DNA from: Chryseobacterium sp. JM1
Lineage (GTDB): Bacteria; Bacteroidota; Bacteroidia; Flavobacteriales; Weeksellaceae
Direction of reading: 5' to 3'
Length of the DNA stretch: 64,000 nucleotides
Assembly (NCBI RefSeq): GCF_000737715.1
Contig: NZ_JPRN01000005.1
Coordinates: 310,001-374,000 of the forward strand
In this document: positions 8,699 through 17,249 of the stretch, piece after piece
How the letters are laid out: every line of letters starts with the position of its first letter
Numbering within the stretch: position 1 is the stretch's first letter
Program-made: the position numbers and the translations under genes
The notes under the pieces: model-generated
Databases searched by the model: none
What the model was told of the DNA's origin: nothing
The model's input: only the letters and a program-made list of their open reading frames with translations

Positions 8699-9862
8699 TT
8701 ATTCTTTTTCCAGTTTATGAAGTTTTTTCGTCCCTTCATACATTTCATACTGCAGGAATCTGGTTTCAAGCTTTCCGTTGAAAAGTTTGATTTTTCTTGA
8801 AGGACGAAGACCTATTTTCTTCACAGCCTCCAGATCAGAAGAGATTAGCCAGGCTAATGTGTTCGGATAACTTGTCTTGAAGGTATCTCCGATTTTTTTG
8901 TAGAAATCATCGTCATTAATAGAGATTCTCTCGTCATAAGGTGGGTTGAACACCATCAGTAACGGGAAAAGTTCTTTTTTGGATTCGAAGAAATCCTGTG
9001 TTTTCACCTGGATAACATCTTCCATCTCGGCTGCTTCAATATTGGTTCTGGCTGCATTCAGCATTCTTCCATCAATATCATATCCTACGATCTTCCCGGT
9101 AAATTCTCTTACTCTGTTTACTCTGACTTCTTTGATTTTTGCAAAAAGATCAGCATCATAGTTAGCCCAGTTCTGGAAAGCAAATCTTCTTCTAAAAATC
9201 TGTGCTGGAAGATCCATTGCAATCATTGCTGCTTCCACAAGAAGGGTTCCTGAACCGCACATTGGGTCTAAAAAGTTCCCTTTTCCGTCCCAACCTGCCA
9301 GCTGAAGCATTCCGCTTGCCAAAACTTCATTAATAGGCGCTTCACCCTGCTCTTTTCTGTACCCTCTTTTAAACAGAGGATCTCCTGAAGAGTCCAGAGA
9401 AATCGTTACCAGTTCTCTGTCAATATGCAGGTGGAACTTGATATCAGGACTTCTCGTCTCTACATCAGGGCGTCTGTTGAATTTTTCCTGGAAATAATCC
9501 ACGATCGCATCCTTCATTTTCAACGTCACAAACTGTGAATGTTTGAAGGTTTCAGAGTTCACGGTAGAATCAATCGCGAAAGACTGGTCTATACGCATAT
9601 AATCTTCCCATGCGATAGCAGAGAGTTTACTGTAAAACTGGTGTTGATTAAATGCTTTAAATTCAAAAACAGGAATTAATATTTTTAATGCTGTTCTTGC
9701 AGAGTAGTTAATTTTATAAAGAAAGCCGAGGTCACCTTCACAATTGACCGCACGGTTTTTAATTTCAACGTTTTTCCCGCCTAATTTTTTGATCTCTTCA
9801 GCAAGGATCTGCTCCAGTCCGAAGAATGTCTTTATCTGAATCTTTAGATTTTCTGTGTCCAT
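8699..9862 (-). CDS. rlmL: THUMP-domain class I SAM-dependent RNA methyltransferase (RlmL-like)
   Basis: A 387-aa protein with an N-terminal ferredoxin-like/THUMP RNA-binding region (residues ~1-160) and a Rossmann methyltransferase domain. The SAM motif FLDPMCGSGT is at 198-206, followed by the RlmL-type IFRRRFAFQNW. The catalytic NPPYDERI motif is near residue 308. It corresponds to the N-terminal half of E. coli RlmKL, which makes m2G2445 in 23S rRNA; the RlmK half is absent, as is usual in Bacteroidota. Cytoplasmic, single gene with its own terminator. The exact target guanine is inferred from family. Confidence 0.85.
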   Translation of the reverse strand: MDTENLKIQIKTFFGLEQILAEEIKKLGGKNVEIKNRAVNCEGDLGFLYKINYSARTALKILIPVFEFKAFNQHQFYSKLSAIAWEDYMRIDQSFAIDSTVNSETFKHSQFVTLKMKDAIVDYFQEKFNRRPDVETRSPDIKFHLHIDRELVTISLDSSGDPLFKRGYRKEQGEAPINEVLASGMLQLAGWDGKGNFLDPMCGSGTLLVEAAMIAMDLPAQIFRRRFAFQNWANYDADLFAKIKEVRVNRVREFTGKIVGYDIDGRMLNAARTNIEAAEMEDVIQVKTQDFFESKKELFPLLMVFNPPYDERISINDDDFYKKIGDTFKTSYPNTLAWLISSDLEAVKKIGLRPSRKIKLFNGKLETRFLQYEMYEGTKKLHKLEKE

Positions 9863-9997
9863 AAATTATAATTAAAAGATTTAATGATTTAATAATTAAA
9901 AGATTACAGGTTCAATTTTGCGCTTAATTGAATCTTTCGATCTTTCAATATTTAAATACTTTGCTTTTAACCGCACAAATTTAGTTATTTTTGCATT

Positions 9998-10726
9998 ATG
10001 GAATGGTTTGAATCTTGGTTTGATACACCTTATTATCATCTTCTTTATAGTAACAGAGACTATACGGAAGCCGAAAATTTCATTACAAAACTCACTGAAG
10101 ACCTTCAGTTACCGCCTTCATCCAAGATTATTGATCTGGCCTGCGGAAAAGGTAGACACTCTGTTTTTTTGAATAAATTAGGATATGACGTACTGGGATT
10201 GGATCTTTCCAGACAAAGTATCGAATTCGATAAACAGTTTGAAACCCAGACGCTTTTGTTCAATGTTCATGATATGCGAAACCCTATTGATGCGGATCCT
10301 ATGGATGCGGTCTTCAATTTATTTACCAGTTTCGGGTACTTTGATAATGAAAGTGACGACAAAAAAGTGTTCCAGTCGGTTTATAATGTTTTAAAACCCG
10401 GAGGATATTTTGTCCTGGATTATCTGAACGAAGAGTACGTGCGAACAAAAATAGTTCCTGAGACTATAATAACGCGTGGTGATATTGATTTTAAGATCCT
10501 GAAAAAGATTGAGGGAAGACATATCATCAAGGACATCCGTTTTGAAGCGGATGGAAAACCTTTTCACTTCTTTGAAAAAGTAAAACTTCATACTTTGGAA
10601 GCCATTAATTCATATGCTACAGACTGCGGTTTTGAAAGAGTTAAGATCTGGGGCGATTATCAGCTGAATGAATTTGACCGTGAGGTTTCTACACGCTGTA
10701 TCAATTTATTTAAGAAAAAAGCATGA
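9998..10726 (+). CDS. Class I SAM-dependent methyltransferase
   Basis: A 242-aa methyltransferase with motif I IIDLACGKGRHSVFLNKLGY near residue 45, an acidic motif II (VLGLDLS), and a PGGYFVLDYLN segment near residue 140. It resembles the Methyltransf_25 group; substrate unknown. Its stop overlaps the start of the ZIP transporter (ATGA at 10723-10726), so the two are translationally coupled. Confidence 0.85.
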   Translation: MEWFESWFDTPYYHLLYSNRDYTEAENFITKLTEDLQLPPSSKIIDLACGKGRHSVFLNKLGYDVLGLDLSRQSIEFDKQFETQTLLFNVHDMRNPIDADPMDAVFNLFTSFGYFDNESDDKKVFQSVYNVLKPGGYFVLDYLNEEYVRTKIVPETIITRGDIDFKILKKIEGRHIIKDIRFEADGKPFHFFEKVKLHTLEAINSYATDCGFERVKIWGDYQLNEFDREVSTRCINLFKKKA

Positions 10727-11442
10727 TAACCGTCGTTTTACTGATCTTAAGTGTCATTACGGGCGTTTTTCTCGGCAAGCATTTCGGAAAAAAAGAAAAG
10801 CTGGCCAAAAATCTGTTGGTCCTGAGTGCCGGATTTCTGATCACCATCTGTCTGAATGAAGTTTTTCCACAGGTCTATACTTCCAAAATCGGAAGCAGCC
10901 TGGGAATTTTCGTGATCGCCGGAGTTTTGCTTCAGATGATTCTTGAAGCCTTAACGAAAGGTTTCGAGCATGGCCATTTTCACCATCACAGTGAAAACAA
11001 TATCCTTCCGATGGCGCTGATGGTTGGCCTGTTTATTCATGCTTTTATTGAGGGAATTCCTTTGGCCAATGAAAAACAACAGCTGTCACCTTATCTTCTG
11101 GGAATTGTATTTCACAATCTTCCGATCTCATTTATTCTTGGAGCCTTTCTGTTTAACCGAAAAAATGAGTCCAAAAGCTCACCGTATCCTTCTATTCTGA
11201 TCGTTGCTTTGTTTGCTCTTGCTTCTCCGATGGGAATGCTGCTTGGAAATTATTTCAACCCTGATCTTCAGCCTTATTTTCTGGCTATCGTAGGTGGAAT
11301 CTTCCTGCATATCTCTTCTGTGATTATTTTTGAGAGCAATAAGAATCATAATATCGACTGGATAAAGATTGGACTTGTGATTCTGGGTGTTTCTTTAGCC
11401 CTGATTATGCATCTTTTCCATTCTCATCCTGTTGCACATTAA
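10723..11442 (+). CDS. ZIP-family metal transporter
   Basis: A 239-aa, roughly eight-span membrane protein. The ZIP metal-site motifs are present: HAFIEGIP in membrane span IV and FHNLPISFILG in span V. A histidine-rich loop (HGHFHHHSE) lies between spans III and IV, the usual cytoplasmic metal-sensing loop. The family imports Zn2+, Fe2+ or other divalent cations across the inner membrane. The start overlaps the upstream methyltransferase stop by 4 nt. The preferred metal cannot be read from sequence; zinc is the default assumption. Confidence 0.88.
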   Translation: MITVVLLILSVITGVFLGKHFGKKEKLAKNLLVLSAGFLITICLNEVFPQVYTSKIGSSLGIFVIAGVLLQMILEALTKGFEHGHFHHHSENNILPMALMVGLFIHAFIEGIPLANEKQQLSPYLLGIVFHNLPISFILGAFLFNRKNESKSSPYPSILIVALFALASPMGMLLGNYFNPDLQPYFLAIVGGIFLHISSVIIFESNKNHNIDWIKIGLVILGVSLALIMHLFHSHPVAH

Positions 11443-11466
11443 TGTTTATTTAAATTTAAACGAAAT

Positions 11467-11494
11467 AAAAAACTCCGGATCTTACGATCCGGAG
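11467..11494 (-). terminator. Bidirectional-looking terminator between convergent genes
   Basis: A perfect 9-bp stem ctccggatc / gatccggag with loop ttac. The T tract is on the minus-strand side, so it best serves the outer-membrane protein gene ending at 11529. Confidence 0.8.
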
Positions 11495-11528
11495 CCTTCA
11501 ATTTAATCACTCACTACACGATCTGGAA

Positions 11529-12932
11529 TTAGAATTTCCAGCCTAATGTAATAAAGAAGTTGTTTCTGTTATTTTTCACATCTGAAACGGCAAAGTAATC
11601 AGATGACATGATTCTGGTAGGAGAATAATAAGCGGTATCTGTATCAGGATTTCCTGTTTCAATACCTCTTAAATAAGGATTGCTGTATTTAGACGTTATG
11701 TACTGATAAGATGCGTCTATATAAAATGCTTTGAAATCATATCCAATACCGAACGAAGCAAGATTTCTGCTGTTAAGCATCATATTGCTGTACGAGTTAT
11801 TAGAGGTAGAAGCGTCAGGATTTACCTGGCTTACTGTTAAAGCATCAAAAGGATTGGATACGTAAGAGTAACCTCCTCTCAGTCTGAACTGCTTCACTCT
11901 GTATTCTGCACCGATTCTTACTTCTGAAACATTCTTATAATTATCTTTAAAGAAACTGTTCAGTTCGGATTCAATACCTGTAACTACTGTGTATTTAGGT
12001 CTTGTCAATCCTAATGTATAATCTACATTTAGTGAGAAGTTTTTGCTGGCAACGAATGCAGCACTTACGGTCGCTTTAAGCGGTGTGGTAAGATCTCGGG
12101 ATTCACTTCCTGTCGCATCTCCATAGTTGGGATCGTTATAAAAATTATAATCTCTGTCTATTCGCCAGAAAGTAGGTGTTTCTATAGCACCCCCGATTCT
12201 GAAATTAGGACTCAGCTTTCCAATTACCCCAACAGTGGCAGAAAAACCGGAAGATCTTTCAAACATAGGTGTATTTTGTCTGTCGAAATATTCCATAGAT
12301 CCGTCAGCCAGCGATTTAAAGGCTGCCGTATCATATTGGTCAATAGAGGCATTGAAAAAGTTCAATGAAGCTCCTAAATAGACATTATGATTATAGTTCG
12401 CCCCAACCCCAAAACTGGTCTTGGAAAGGTTTCCATATCTGTTGTAAGCATGACCTGCTAAAGATGAACTTTTATCAGTAAAATCTTTTATGACATTATC
12501 ACTTCCAGGAGATTCTACATAGTTATCCAATGACTGATTGGAATAATTGATCCCGATGTTGATAAACTTCCATCCTGTTTCACTCATCAGCGGAAAAGTA
12601 ATCACAGCACCTACGTTTCCAAGATCTGTATTCGTTTTGCTATAGTCAATCGTAGATCCGGCCCATGTACTTTTATTTTTATTTCCCGCGATGGCCAATG
12701 TTCCGGAAACTTCTCCTGAAATGGCAACTCCCAAACCAGCAGGGTTCGTAAGCATGGAATTGGCATCACCTCCTAATGCTCCGTTAGCTCCAGCCATTGC
12801 ATTGAATTTTGACGAACCCACCATCGGAGTACTGGAATAAACATCTACAGTATTTCTCAATATAGAAACATCCTGAGCCTGCGCATAAAATGCAGCAGCA
12901 ACACTCATTAATACTAAAGATTTTTTTAACAT
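11529..12932 (-). CDS. OmpP1/FadL-like outer-membrane transport protein
   Basis: A 467-aa protein with a signal peptide (MLKKSLVLMSVAAAFYAQAQ) and an N-terminal plug-like stretch typical of the FadL/TodX family: FNAMAGANGALGGDANSMLTNPAGLG, compressed here to the features AMAGA, ALGGD and NPAGLG. The rest alternates polar and aromatic residues as in a beta-barrel and ends in a terminal Phe (LGWKF), the outer-membrane insertion signal. Members take up hydrophobic compounds such as fatty acids. It lies 29 bp downstream of the Gly/Trp-rich lipoprotein on the same strand, probably one operon. Confidence 0.85.
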   Translation of the reverse strand: MLKKSLVLMSVAAAFYAQAQDVSILRNTVDVYSSTPMVGSSKFNAMAGANGALGGDANSMLTNPAGLGVAISGEVSGTLAIAGNKNKSTWAGSTIDYSKTNTDLGNVGAVITFPLMSETGWKFINIGINYSNQSLDNYVESPGSDNVIKDFTDKSSSLAGHAYNRYGNLSKTSFGVGANYNHNVYLGASLNFFNASIDQYDTAAFKSLADGSMEYFDRQNTPMFERSSGFSATVGVIGKLSPNFRIGGAIETPTFWRIDRDYNFYNDPNYGDATGSESRDLTTPLKATVSAAFVASKNFSLNVDYTLGLTRPKYTVVTGIESELNSFFKDNYKNVSEVRIGAEYRVKQFRLRGGYSYVSNPFDALTVSQVNPDASTSNNSYSNMMLNSRNLASFGIGYDFKAFYIDASYQYITSKYSNPYLRGIETGNPDTDTAYYSPTRIMSSDYFAVSDVKNNRNNFFITLGWKF

Positions 12933-12961
12933 TATTTATTTAATAGTTATTAAGTTTGAAA

Positions 12962-14098
12962 TTATCTTCCACCTCTGAAGCCGCCGCCTCCGCCGCCGCC
13001 AGATGATCTGAAGCCACCGCCTCCACCACCTGAAGAACCGCCGCCTCTAAAACCTCCACCGGATGAACCACCGCTTGATCTAAAACCACCACCATCATTG
13101 GATCTGAATCCTCCGTTGTTGTTATTGTTATAGCTTGGCTGTGTATTATAATTAGGTCTTGGCTGAGAATTTGAATTACGGAATCCTCCGGACTGCTGTT
13201 GGTTTCTATAACCACCATTTACATTTCCTTGTCTGAATCCTCCGTTATTAGTAGAGTTGCTGTTTCTAAAGCCTCCGTTTGAACTGTTTCTGAAACCTCC
13301 GTTTGTACTTCCGTTTCTGAAGCCGCCATTGGATGAATTATTCATTCCATTGCTGTTGCTGTTTCTGAAACCTCCGTTATAACTATTGTTTCTGTAAATA
13401 TTATTGGTCAAACCAGGGTTACTGAATCCGCCACCGCCACTTCTTCTGTAGATGGGTCTGTAGCCATTCCCCCAGTAGCCACCGTTCCAGCCCCAATATG
13501 GGTTACCGTAACCGCCACCCCAGAACGGGTCATAATATCCACCCCAATAAGGAGAATATCCGTATCCCCAGTAAGGACTGCCCCAGCCCATAGAGCCTCC
13601 CCAGCCCCAGCCGAAGGATCCGCCCCATCCAAATGAGCTACCCCATCCGAACGAGCCTCCCCAGCCCCAGCCACGGTTCATACCCCAATAAGGGCTATAA
13701 CCACCATACCATCCCCAAGGTGAACCCCAGGAATTGTCATAATAGTTGGTCTGAGATCCTGCAAAAGCACCCCAGTCTGAGTCTGTAGCATTGGCATTCC
13801 AGTTGTTATCACTCCATGTATCATATCTGTTGTCCTGTTCTCTGGAATTGGTCTGTGCATTCTGGATCACATTAGAGTCCTGGTAATAATCATAGTTTTC
13901 CCCCACTCTGTTTCCGCCGTTATTGATGATCACCCCTTCAGGCAGCGTATCTTTATTGGGGTCGTAGTATACCCCATCGGTCTCTGTATATCCGCCCATC
14001 TGAGCGCCACAGGACACAAGCAGCAATCCACCCGATATCGCTAAAATCCCTTTGGACTTTAACAGACCGAGCAAATTTTTATGTATATTTCTTTTCAT
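12962..14098 (-). CDS. Gly/Trp/Asn-rich low-complexity lipoprotein
   Basis: A 378-aa protein with an N-terminal lipoprotein signal (GGLLLVSCGAQ, lipidated Cys near residue 30). After a short acidic linker come two low-complexity blocks. The first, about residues 130-215, is dominated by Gly, Trp and Tyr (repeats of FGWGGS and PYWG). The second, about 220-378, carries twelve G-G-F/Y-R units in Asn/Ser then Gly context and ends GGFRGGR. No catalytic domain is visible. It likely sits in the outer membrane or envelope and may form a matrix through aromatic/Gly contacts; that role is inference. It is encoded just before the FadL-like gene. The other frames stay open through this region only because of its skewed GC-rich codons. 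Confidence 0.75.
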   Translation of the reverse strand: MKRNIHKNLLGLLKSKGILAISGGLLLVSCGAQMGGYTETDGVYYDPNKDTLPEGVIINNGGNRVGENYDYYQDSNVIQNAQTNSREQDNRYDTWSDNNWNANATDSDWGAFAGSQTNYYDNSWGSPWGWYGGYSPYWGMNRGWGWGGSFGWGSSFGWGGSFGWGWGGSMGWGSPYWGYGYSPYWGGYYDPFWGGGYGNPYWGWNGGYWGNGYRPIYRRSGGGGFSNPGLTNNIYRNNSYNGGFRNSNSNGMNNSSNGGFRNGSTNGGFRNSSNGGFRNSNSTNNGGFRQGNVNGGYRNQQQSGGFRNSNSQPRPNYNTQPSYNNNNNGGFRSNDGGGFRSSGGSSGGGFRGGGSSGGGGGGFRSSGGGGGGGFRGGR

Positions 14099-14125
14099 GA
14101 TAACGTAAAGATTTTTAATTTAAAT

Positions 14126-14133
14126 TATATTTG
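14126..14133 (+). promoter_or_regulatory. Candidate -7 element for proS
   Basis: TATATTTG fits TAnnTTTG about 110 bp ahead of proS. The leader contains two TGTACCAAAA words and a weak AT hairpin (aaatctat / atagattt, 14171-14191). No clear -33 element. Confidence 0.25.
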
Positions 14134-14242
14134 CAATCTGTACCAAAAATGTACCAAAACACTGGTAAATAAATCTATCAAAAATAGATTTTTATTTTTA
14201 GATAACAATAATGTACAAAAGTTAAAAAAATTTTAAAAAATA

Positions 14243-15718
14243 ATGGCAAAATTAACCTCAAGAAGCGAAGATTACAGCAAATGGTATAATGAGTTGGTGG
14301 TAAAAGCTGACTTAGCTGAAAACTCTGGAGTGCGAGGATGCATGGTGATCAAACCATACGGCTATGCAATCTGGGAAAAAATGCGTGATGAAATGGACAA
14401 AAGATTCAAAGAAACAGGTCACGTTAATGCTTATTTCCCGCTTTTTGTGCCCAAGAGCCTGTTTGAGGCAGAAGAAAAAAATGCAGAAGGTTTTGCTAAA
14501 GAATGTGCAGTAGTTACCCATTATAGATTAAAAACAGATCCGGACAATCCACACAAACTGATTGTAGATCCGGATGCTAAACTGGAAGAAGAGCTTATCG
14601 TACGTCCTACTTCTGAAGCGATTATCTGGAATACATACAAAAACTGGATTCAGTCTTACAGAGACCTTCCAATATTAATCAACCAGTGGGCAAACGTTGT
14701 CCGTTGGGAAATGAGAACCCGTCTGTTTTTAAGAACAGCAGAATTCTTATGGCAGGAAGGCCACACGGCACACGCTACCAAAGATGAAGCAGTGGAAGAA
14801 GCCGAAAAAATGAATGATGTATATGCAGATTTTGCAGAGAAATTCATGGCGATGCCGGTTGTTAAAGGATTAAAGACACCTTCTGAAAGATTTGCAGGAG
14901 CTGACGAAACCTACTGTATCGAAGCATTGATGCAGGATGGAAAAGCACTTCAGGCAGGAACTTCTCACTTCTTAGGTCAGAATTTCGCAAAAGCATTCGA
15001 CGTAAAATTCACCAACAAAGAAGGTAAGATTGAACATGCATGGGCAACATCTTGGGGAACTTCCACACGTTTGATGGGAGCATTAATTATGACACATTCC
15101 GACGATTTCGGACTGGTACTTCCTCCTACCCTGGCTCCAATTCAGGTAGTGATTGTTCCTATCTTTAAAGGAGACGAGCAATTGGCTCAGATCAGCGAAG
15201 TGGCACTGGATATCGTGGCTAAATTAAAAGCAAAAGGCATCTCTGTAAAATTTGATGACGATACGCATAACAAACCGGGATGGAAATTTGCAGAATATGA
15301 ACTGAAAGGAGTTCCTGTAAGAATCGCAATGGGACCAAGAGATCTTGAAAATAAATCTGTTGAAATCGCAAGAAGAGATAATTTAACAAAAGAAGTTCGC
15401 TCTATTGGGGGAGTGGATGTATATATTGAAGAATTATTGCAGACTATTCAGAAAGACCTTTACGAAAAAGCGTTCAACTTCAGAAAAGATAACATCACAA
15501 GAGTGGATACTTACGAAGAATTCAAGAAGGTTCTTGAAGAAAAAGGTGGGTTCATCTACGCACATTGGGATGGAACTGCTGAAGAAGAAGAGCAGATCAA
15601 GGATGAAACGAAGGCTACCATCAGATGTATTCCTATGGATGATGATGTAGAAGAAGGTATTTCTATGGTGAGCGGAAAGCCGTCTAATAGACGTGTATTA
15701 TTCGCAAAAGCTTATTAA
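14243..15718 (+). CDS. proS: Prolyl-tRNA synthetase (eukaryote/archaeal-type)
   Basis: A 491-aa class IIa aminoacyl-tRNA synthetase that charges tRNA-Pro in the cytoplasm. Start [20 protein letters not shown] and [17 protein letters not shown] are characteristic of the shorter eukaryote-like ProRS, which lacks the inserted editing domain of the bacterial type. Motif 2 includes [20 protein letters not shown] near residue 155, and motif 3 is [17 protein letters not shown] near residue 275. The anticodon-binding domain follows (about 310-400), then the C-terminal zinc-type domain ending in Tyr (FAKAY). Length is normal for this type. It faces away from the lipoprotein operon across 144 bp. Confidence 0.95.
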   Translation: MAKLTSRSEDYSKWYNELVVKADLAENSGVRGCMVIKPYGYAIWEKMRDEMDKRFKETGHVNAYFPLFVPKSLFEAEEKNAEGFAKECAVVTHYRLKTDPDNPHKLIVDPDAKLEEELIVRPTSEAIIWNTYKNWIQSYRDLPILINQWANVVRWEMRTRLFLRTAEFLWQEGHTAHATKDEAVEEAEKMNDVYADFAEKFMAMPVVKGLKTPSERFAGADETYCIEALMQDGKALQAGTSHFLGQNFAKAFDVKFTNKEGKIEHAWATSWGTSTRLMGALIMTHSDDFGLVLPPTLAPIQVVIVPIFKGDEQLAQISEVALDIVAKLKAKGISVKFDDDTHNKPGWKFAEYELKGVPVRIAMGPRDLENKSVEIARRDNLTKEVRSIGGVDVYIEELLQTIQKDLYEKAFNFRKDNITRVDTYEEFKKVLEEKGGFIYAHWDGTAEEEEQIKDETKATIRCIPMDDDVEEGISMVSGKPSNRRVLFAKAY

Positions 15719-15836
15719 AAACCCTTGCTGATTTTCAAAAACCTGGCGGGAAATTAAATAAATATTCAAAAAAAAGTGACTTTTGGACAGATTTTTGTTT
15801 AAATTTATTCAACATTAATCTAAAAAATAATTTATT

Positions 15837-17135
15837 ATGTCTTTAAATGTCATTGATTTAATTAAAGGACAATTAGGTCCCGCTTTGGTTTCACAAGCAG
15901 CTTCACAGTTTGGAGAAAGTGAATCCGGTATTTCAAAAGCAATTGGAGGTATACTTCCTGCCGTTGTAGGAGGACTGGCAAATAATTCTGATAACCCGGG
16001 AGTTTTGGATGCAATTACCAATGCCTCGTCAAGCGGAATTTTAGGAAATTTAATAGGTGGTTCATCCAGCAGCCCTGTTATCTCTACATTGCTGACCTCT
16101 ATTTTTGGAGACAAAATCAGTGGAATAGTGAATGCTATTGCTACCTATGCAGGAATCAGCAATAACTCTTCCAGTTCACTGCTTAATTTGGTAACAGGAG
16201 CTACGGTAGGATCTATCGGAAAATATGCTGCTGATAATAATTTAGACAAATCAGGTATTTCAAACCTGTTGGGTGAGCAGAAAGGAATTGTTTCTTCACT
16301 TCTTCCCGCAGGACTTTCTCTGGCATCTCTGAATTTAGGAAGCTGGTTTGGCGGAGGTTCTTCAACTTCTCATGCAGAAGCAGCTCCAAAACCGGAAGAG
16401 CCTAAAATAGAAGTTACAAGAAGTACTACAGCTGCAGGAACTAATCCTGACAGAAATAATAATGAAGGCGGAGGTTCAATCTGGAAATGGTTGCTTCCGC
16501 TTTTACTTTTAATTGCCGCGGGTTATTTCCTTTGGAAACAATGTGAAAAGAAACAGACGACAACAACCACTACAACCACTGATTCTACAGCTGCCAAAAC
16601 AGATACAGCAGCTACCACCACTCCGGCAGATACTTCTGCTACGACTACACCAGCAGCTAAGACAGATGAAAATATCGATCTTAACGGAGTTATGCTGAAA
16701 GGTTACAAAGGAGGTATGGAAGATCAGATGATTACTTTCCTGAAATCCGGTAACTATAAAAATGCAGCTGATGATGCCGCATTAAAAGATAAGTGGTACG
16801 ATTTTGACCATGTAAACTTCAAAATGGGAAGCTCTACAGATCTTGAAGCTGGTTCTCAGGGACAGCTTGACAACCTGGTTGCTATTTTAAAAGCGTTCCC
16901 GGATGCAAAAATCAAAATCGGAGGCTATACTGATAAAACAGGAAATGAAGCAAGCAATGTAAAATTATCTAAAGCAAGAGCTGAATTTATCAAAGGTGCT
17001 TTAGCTAAAGCTGGCGTTGGAGCTCAGGTTTTAGAAGCAGAAGGTTACGGAAGCAAATTTGCTAAAGTAGACGCTAAAGCTTCTGATGCAGAAAGAGCTG
17101 CAGACAGAAAAATGGCTGTAAGATTTGCAAAATAG
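15837..17135 (+). CDS. DUF937 / OmpA-domain envelope protein
   Basis: A 432-aa protein in three parts. An N-terminal Gly/Ser/Ile-rich DUF937 (YidB-like) region spans about residues 1-185. A membrane segment follows (WKWLLPLLLLIAAGYFLW, about 219-236). Next is a Thr/Ala-rich flexible linker, then a C-terminal OmpA-like peptidoglycan-binding domain (about 320-432, with IKIGGYTDKTGN and LSKARAEFIKGAL). It lacks a normal signal peptide, so the single membrane span probably anchors it with the OmpA domain in the periplasm. Such proteins tether the membrane to the cell wall. Monocistronic, with a strong terminator. Confidence 0.82.
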   Translation: MSLNVIDLIKGQLGPALVSQAASQFGESESGISKAIGGILPAVVGGLANNSDNPGVLDAITNASSSGILGNLIGGSSSSPVISTLLTSIFGDKISGIVNAIATYAGISNNSSSSLLNLVTGATVGSIGKYAADNNLDKSGISNLLGEQKGIVSSLLPAGLSLASLNLGSWFGGGSSTSHAEAAPKPEEPKIEVTRSTTAAGTNPDRNNNEGGGSIWKWLLPLLLLIAAGYFLWKQCEKKQTTTTTTTTDSTAAKTDTAATTTPADTSATTTPAAKTDENIDLNGVMLKGYKGGMEDQMITFLKSGNYKNAADDAALKDKWYDFDHVNFKMGSSTDLEAGSQGQLDNLVAILKAFPDAKIKIGGYTDKTGNEASNVKLSKARAEFIKGALAKAGVGAQVLEAEGYGSKFAKVDAKASDAERAADRKMAVRFAK

Positions 17136-17159
17136 ATCTTTAGAATCTTTAAAAATAGG

Positions 17160-17190
17160 ATCCCGAAAATTAGTTTTCGGGATTTTTTTT
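17160..17190 (+). terminator. Intrinsic terminator
   Basis: A perfect 10-bp stem atcccgaaaa / ttttcgggat, loop ttag, then eight T, 25 bp after the OmpA-domain gene. Confidence 0.9.
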
Positions 17191-17222
17191 GTCACCGACT
17201 TTCGTATTTACATTTATTTAAG

Positions 17223-17245
17223 TAAATTTGTTAGTCATTTCTAAC
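17223..17245 (+). promoter_or_regulatory. -7 element overlapped by a dyad upstream of mntH
   Basis: TAAATTTG (17223-17230) fits the Bacteroidota -7 element. A perfect dyad GTTAG-N6-CTAAC (17230-17245) starts on its last base and ends 4 bp before the mntH ATG. The TTAG...CTAA half-sites resemble those of DtxR/MntR-type metal repressors, and the position would block transcription initiation. No regulator gene lies nearby, so the assignment is inference. Confidence 0.4.
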
Positions 17246-17249
17246 ATTT

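Noticed and set aside
12940..13218. 92-aa open frame overlapping the lipoprotein C-terminus
   Set aside because: Same reason; long only because GC-rich repeats lack stops in other frames.
13408..13674. 88-aa open frame inside the Gly-rich lipoprotein gene
   Set aside because: Alternative frame of a skewed low-complexity coding region; no independent support.
14171..14200. Attenuator upstream of proS
   Set aside because: A weak AT-only hairpin without a leader peptide containing Pro codons or a T-box-like structure.
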